Positions 63,232 to 64,000 of a stretch of DNA of 64,000 nucleotides are shown piece after piece. This DNA is from RH-AL1 sp964244495. GTDB taxonomy: Bacteria; Pseudomonadota; Alphaproteobacteria; Rhizobiales; Beijerinckiaceae. Where the stretch lies: assembly GCA_964244495.1 (NCBI GenBank), contig CAXTIU010000010.1, forward strand, positions 1 to 64,000, read 5' to 3'. Under the pieces are notes generated by a model. It had not been told where the DNA came from. It worked only from the letters and a program-made list of their open reading frames with translations, and did no database searches. Position 1 is the first letter of the stretch; the number at the start of each line of letters is the position of its first letter. The position numbers were made by a program, and so were the translations under genes.

Positions 63232-64000
63232 TTCAGCCTGCCGTCGAGGCGGTCCTGCGCCCGCTTCGCGTAGGCGGCCCAGGCCTCGTCGAAGACCTGG
63301 CCCTTGGGCACGCCGGTGACGCCCGGCCAGTGCGCGAAGACGATCTTGCCGCCCCACTGGCAGATGAAGCCGCCGTCGGCGCCCGTCGTGACGCCGACCG
63401 CCTTGTGGTAGCTCTCGCCCGACACGTCCGACGCAAGGTCGTAGCCCGGCACCACCTTCAGCCGCTTGCGGTGGACGACGAAGTTGACGAGCGGCTGCGC
63501 GTAGAGCCCGCCGCGCTGGCGCACGGTGTCGAAGGTCCGCTCGTCGGCCTCCATCGCGTCGTAGAAGTCCTGGACGGTGAGGATCCTGTTCGAGGTGATG
63601 AAGAAGCCGTCGTTGAAGGTGAGGGCGTCGCGCAGGTAGTCGATGTCGAGGTGGTGCCTGTTGTAGACGTACTCGTTGGTCTTGGTGGCGACGATGAAGT
63701 CGACGACGCCCGGCTCGAGGCGGCCGAGCAGCGGGGCCAGGTCGCGGAACAGGATGATGTCCACGTCGAGGTAGACCACCTCGTCGAGCGGCAGGGCGAG
63801 GGAGAGCAGCTTGCGCAGGCGGAACCGCTTGCCGAGGCTGAAGGGGTAGAGCTTCTTCGACAGGGCGTCGAGCTCGCGGCAATCGATGTCGGAGACGGCG
63901 ACGCCGTACAGGTCGGCGACGCGGCGCGTCCTCTCCATGTTGTCGTCGTAGGGGATGAGGTGAATGGGCAGGTGGGCGTTGGTCGCCCGCCAGGACTCCA
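63228..64000 (-). CDS. glycosyltransferase (GT8-like), partial, cut by the right edge
   Basis: At least 257 residues are visible, and the frame is open to the edge of the window (ESWRATNAHLPIHLIPYDDN precedes the internal Met at 63938), so the true start lies outside. The donor-binding site is in LPLDEVVYLDVDIILFRDL, a D-x-D motif like that of GT8-type transferases. LTFNDGFFITSNRILTVQDF and later GGFICQWGGKIVFAHWPGV are consistent with that fold. The stop is coupled to the family 2 glycosyltransferase by GTGA, so both probably serve one surface glycan pathway that continues beyond the window. Confidence 0.85.
   Translation of the reverse strand, partial: ESWRATNAHLPIHLIPYDDNMERTRRVADLYGVAVSDIDCRELDALSKKLYPFSLGKRFRLRKLLSLALPLDEVVYLDVDIILFRDLAPLLGRLEPGVVDFIVATKTNEYVYNRHHLDIDYLRDALTFNDGFFITSNRILTVQDFYDAMEADERTFDTVRQRGGLYAQPLVNFVVHRKRLKVVPGYDLASDVSGESYHKAVGVTTGADGGFICQWGGKIVFAHWPGVTGVPKGQVFDEAWAAYAKRAQDRLDGRLK

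Overview
The window is about 64 kb of GC-rich (near 70 percent by eye), densely coded DNA from an alphaproteobacterium, most likely of the order Hyphomicrobiales (Rhizobiales). The evidence is a complete alphaproteobacterial dcw cluster, an FtsZ with a long Pro/Gln-rich linker, a PodJ-like polarity protein with Sel1 repeats, a PleC/PdhS-type sensor, CtrA-type TTAA-N7-TTAA boxes, an HWE histidine kinase and an OpgG-type glucan protein. I cannot name the genus.

Layout. (1) 467-7009, minus strand: a fatty-acid beta-oxidation operon headed by a MerR regulator (acyl-CoA dehydrogenase, thiolase, FadJ-like two-domain enzyme, DsbA-fold isomerase). (2) 7256-15921, plus strand: a PodJ-like protein, a glycerate kinase, a PleC/PdhS-like sensor whose phospho-acceptor histidine is replaced by arginine, and a 57-residue acidic protein closed by a clear intrinsic terminator. 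(3) 16115-38297, plus strand: the division and cell wall cluster mraZ-rsmH-ftsL-ftsI-murE-murF-mraY-murD-ftsW-murG-murC-murB-ddl-ftsQ-ftsA-ftsZ, then bamD and recN. An MraZ operator (TGGG repeats at an exact 10-bp period) precedes it. lpxC, expected between ftsZ and bamD, is absent. (4) 38376-57113, mixed strands: HWE kinase, UDP-glucuronate 4-epimerase-like enzyme, L,D-transpeptidase, PPK2, cytidine deaminase, pheT without pheS, creatininase-family protein, OpgG, M23 peptidase, copper ATPase, DUF805 protein and a DUF4130-UdgX fusion. (5) 57323-59233: a disturbed zone with palindromic repeats, a GFA-family gene, a broken second copy of the end of the radical SAM gene, and an AT-rich two-gene cassette (membrane protein plus small overlapping protein). 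(6) 59234-64000, minus strand: a DNA-repair type radical SAM protein, SlyX, a flavin amine oxidase and two glycosyltransferases, the last cut by the window edge.

How the parts fit. Regions 2 and 3 together hold polarity, cell-cycle signalling, septation and peptidoglycan synthesis, and the CtrA-like boxes suggest that the first two genes of region 2 are under cell-cycle control. Region 5 is the most unusual structure: a foreign-looking cassette sits at the 3' end of the radical SAM gene, between two diverged copies of that 3' end, and separates it from its usual partner, the DUF4130-UdgX gene.
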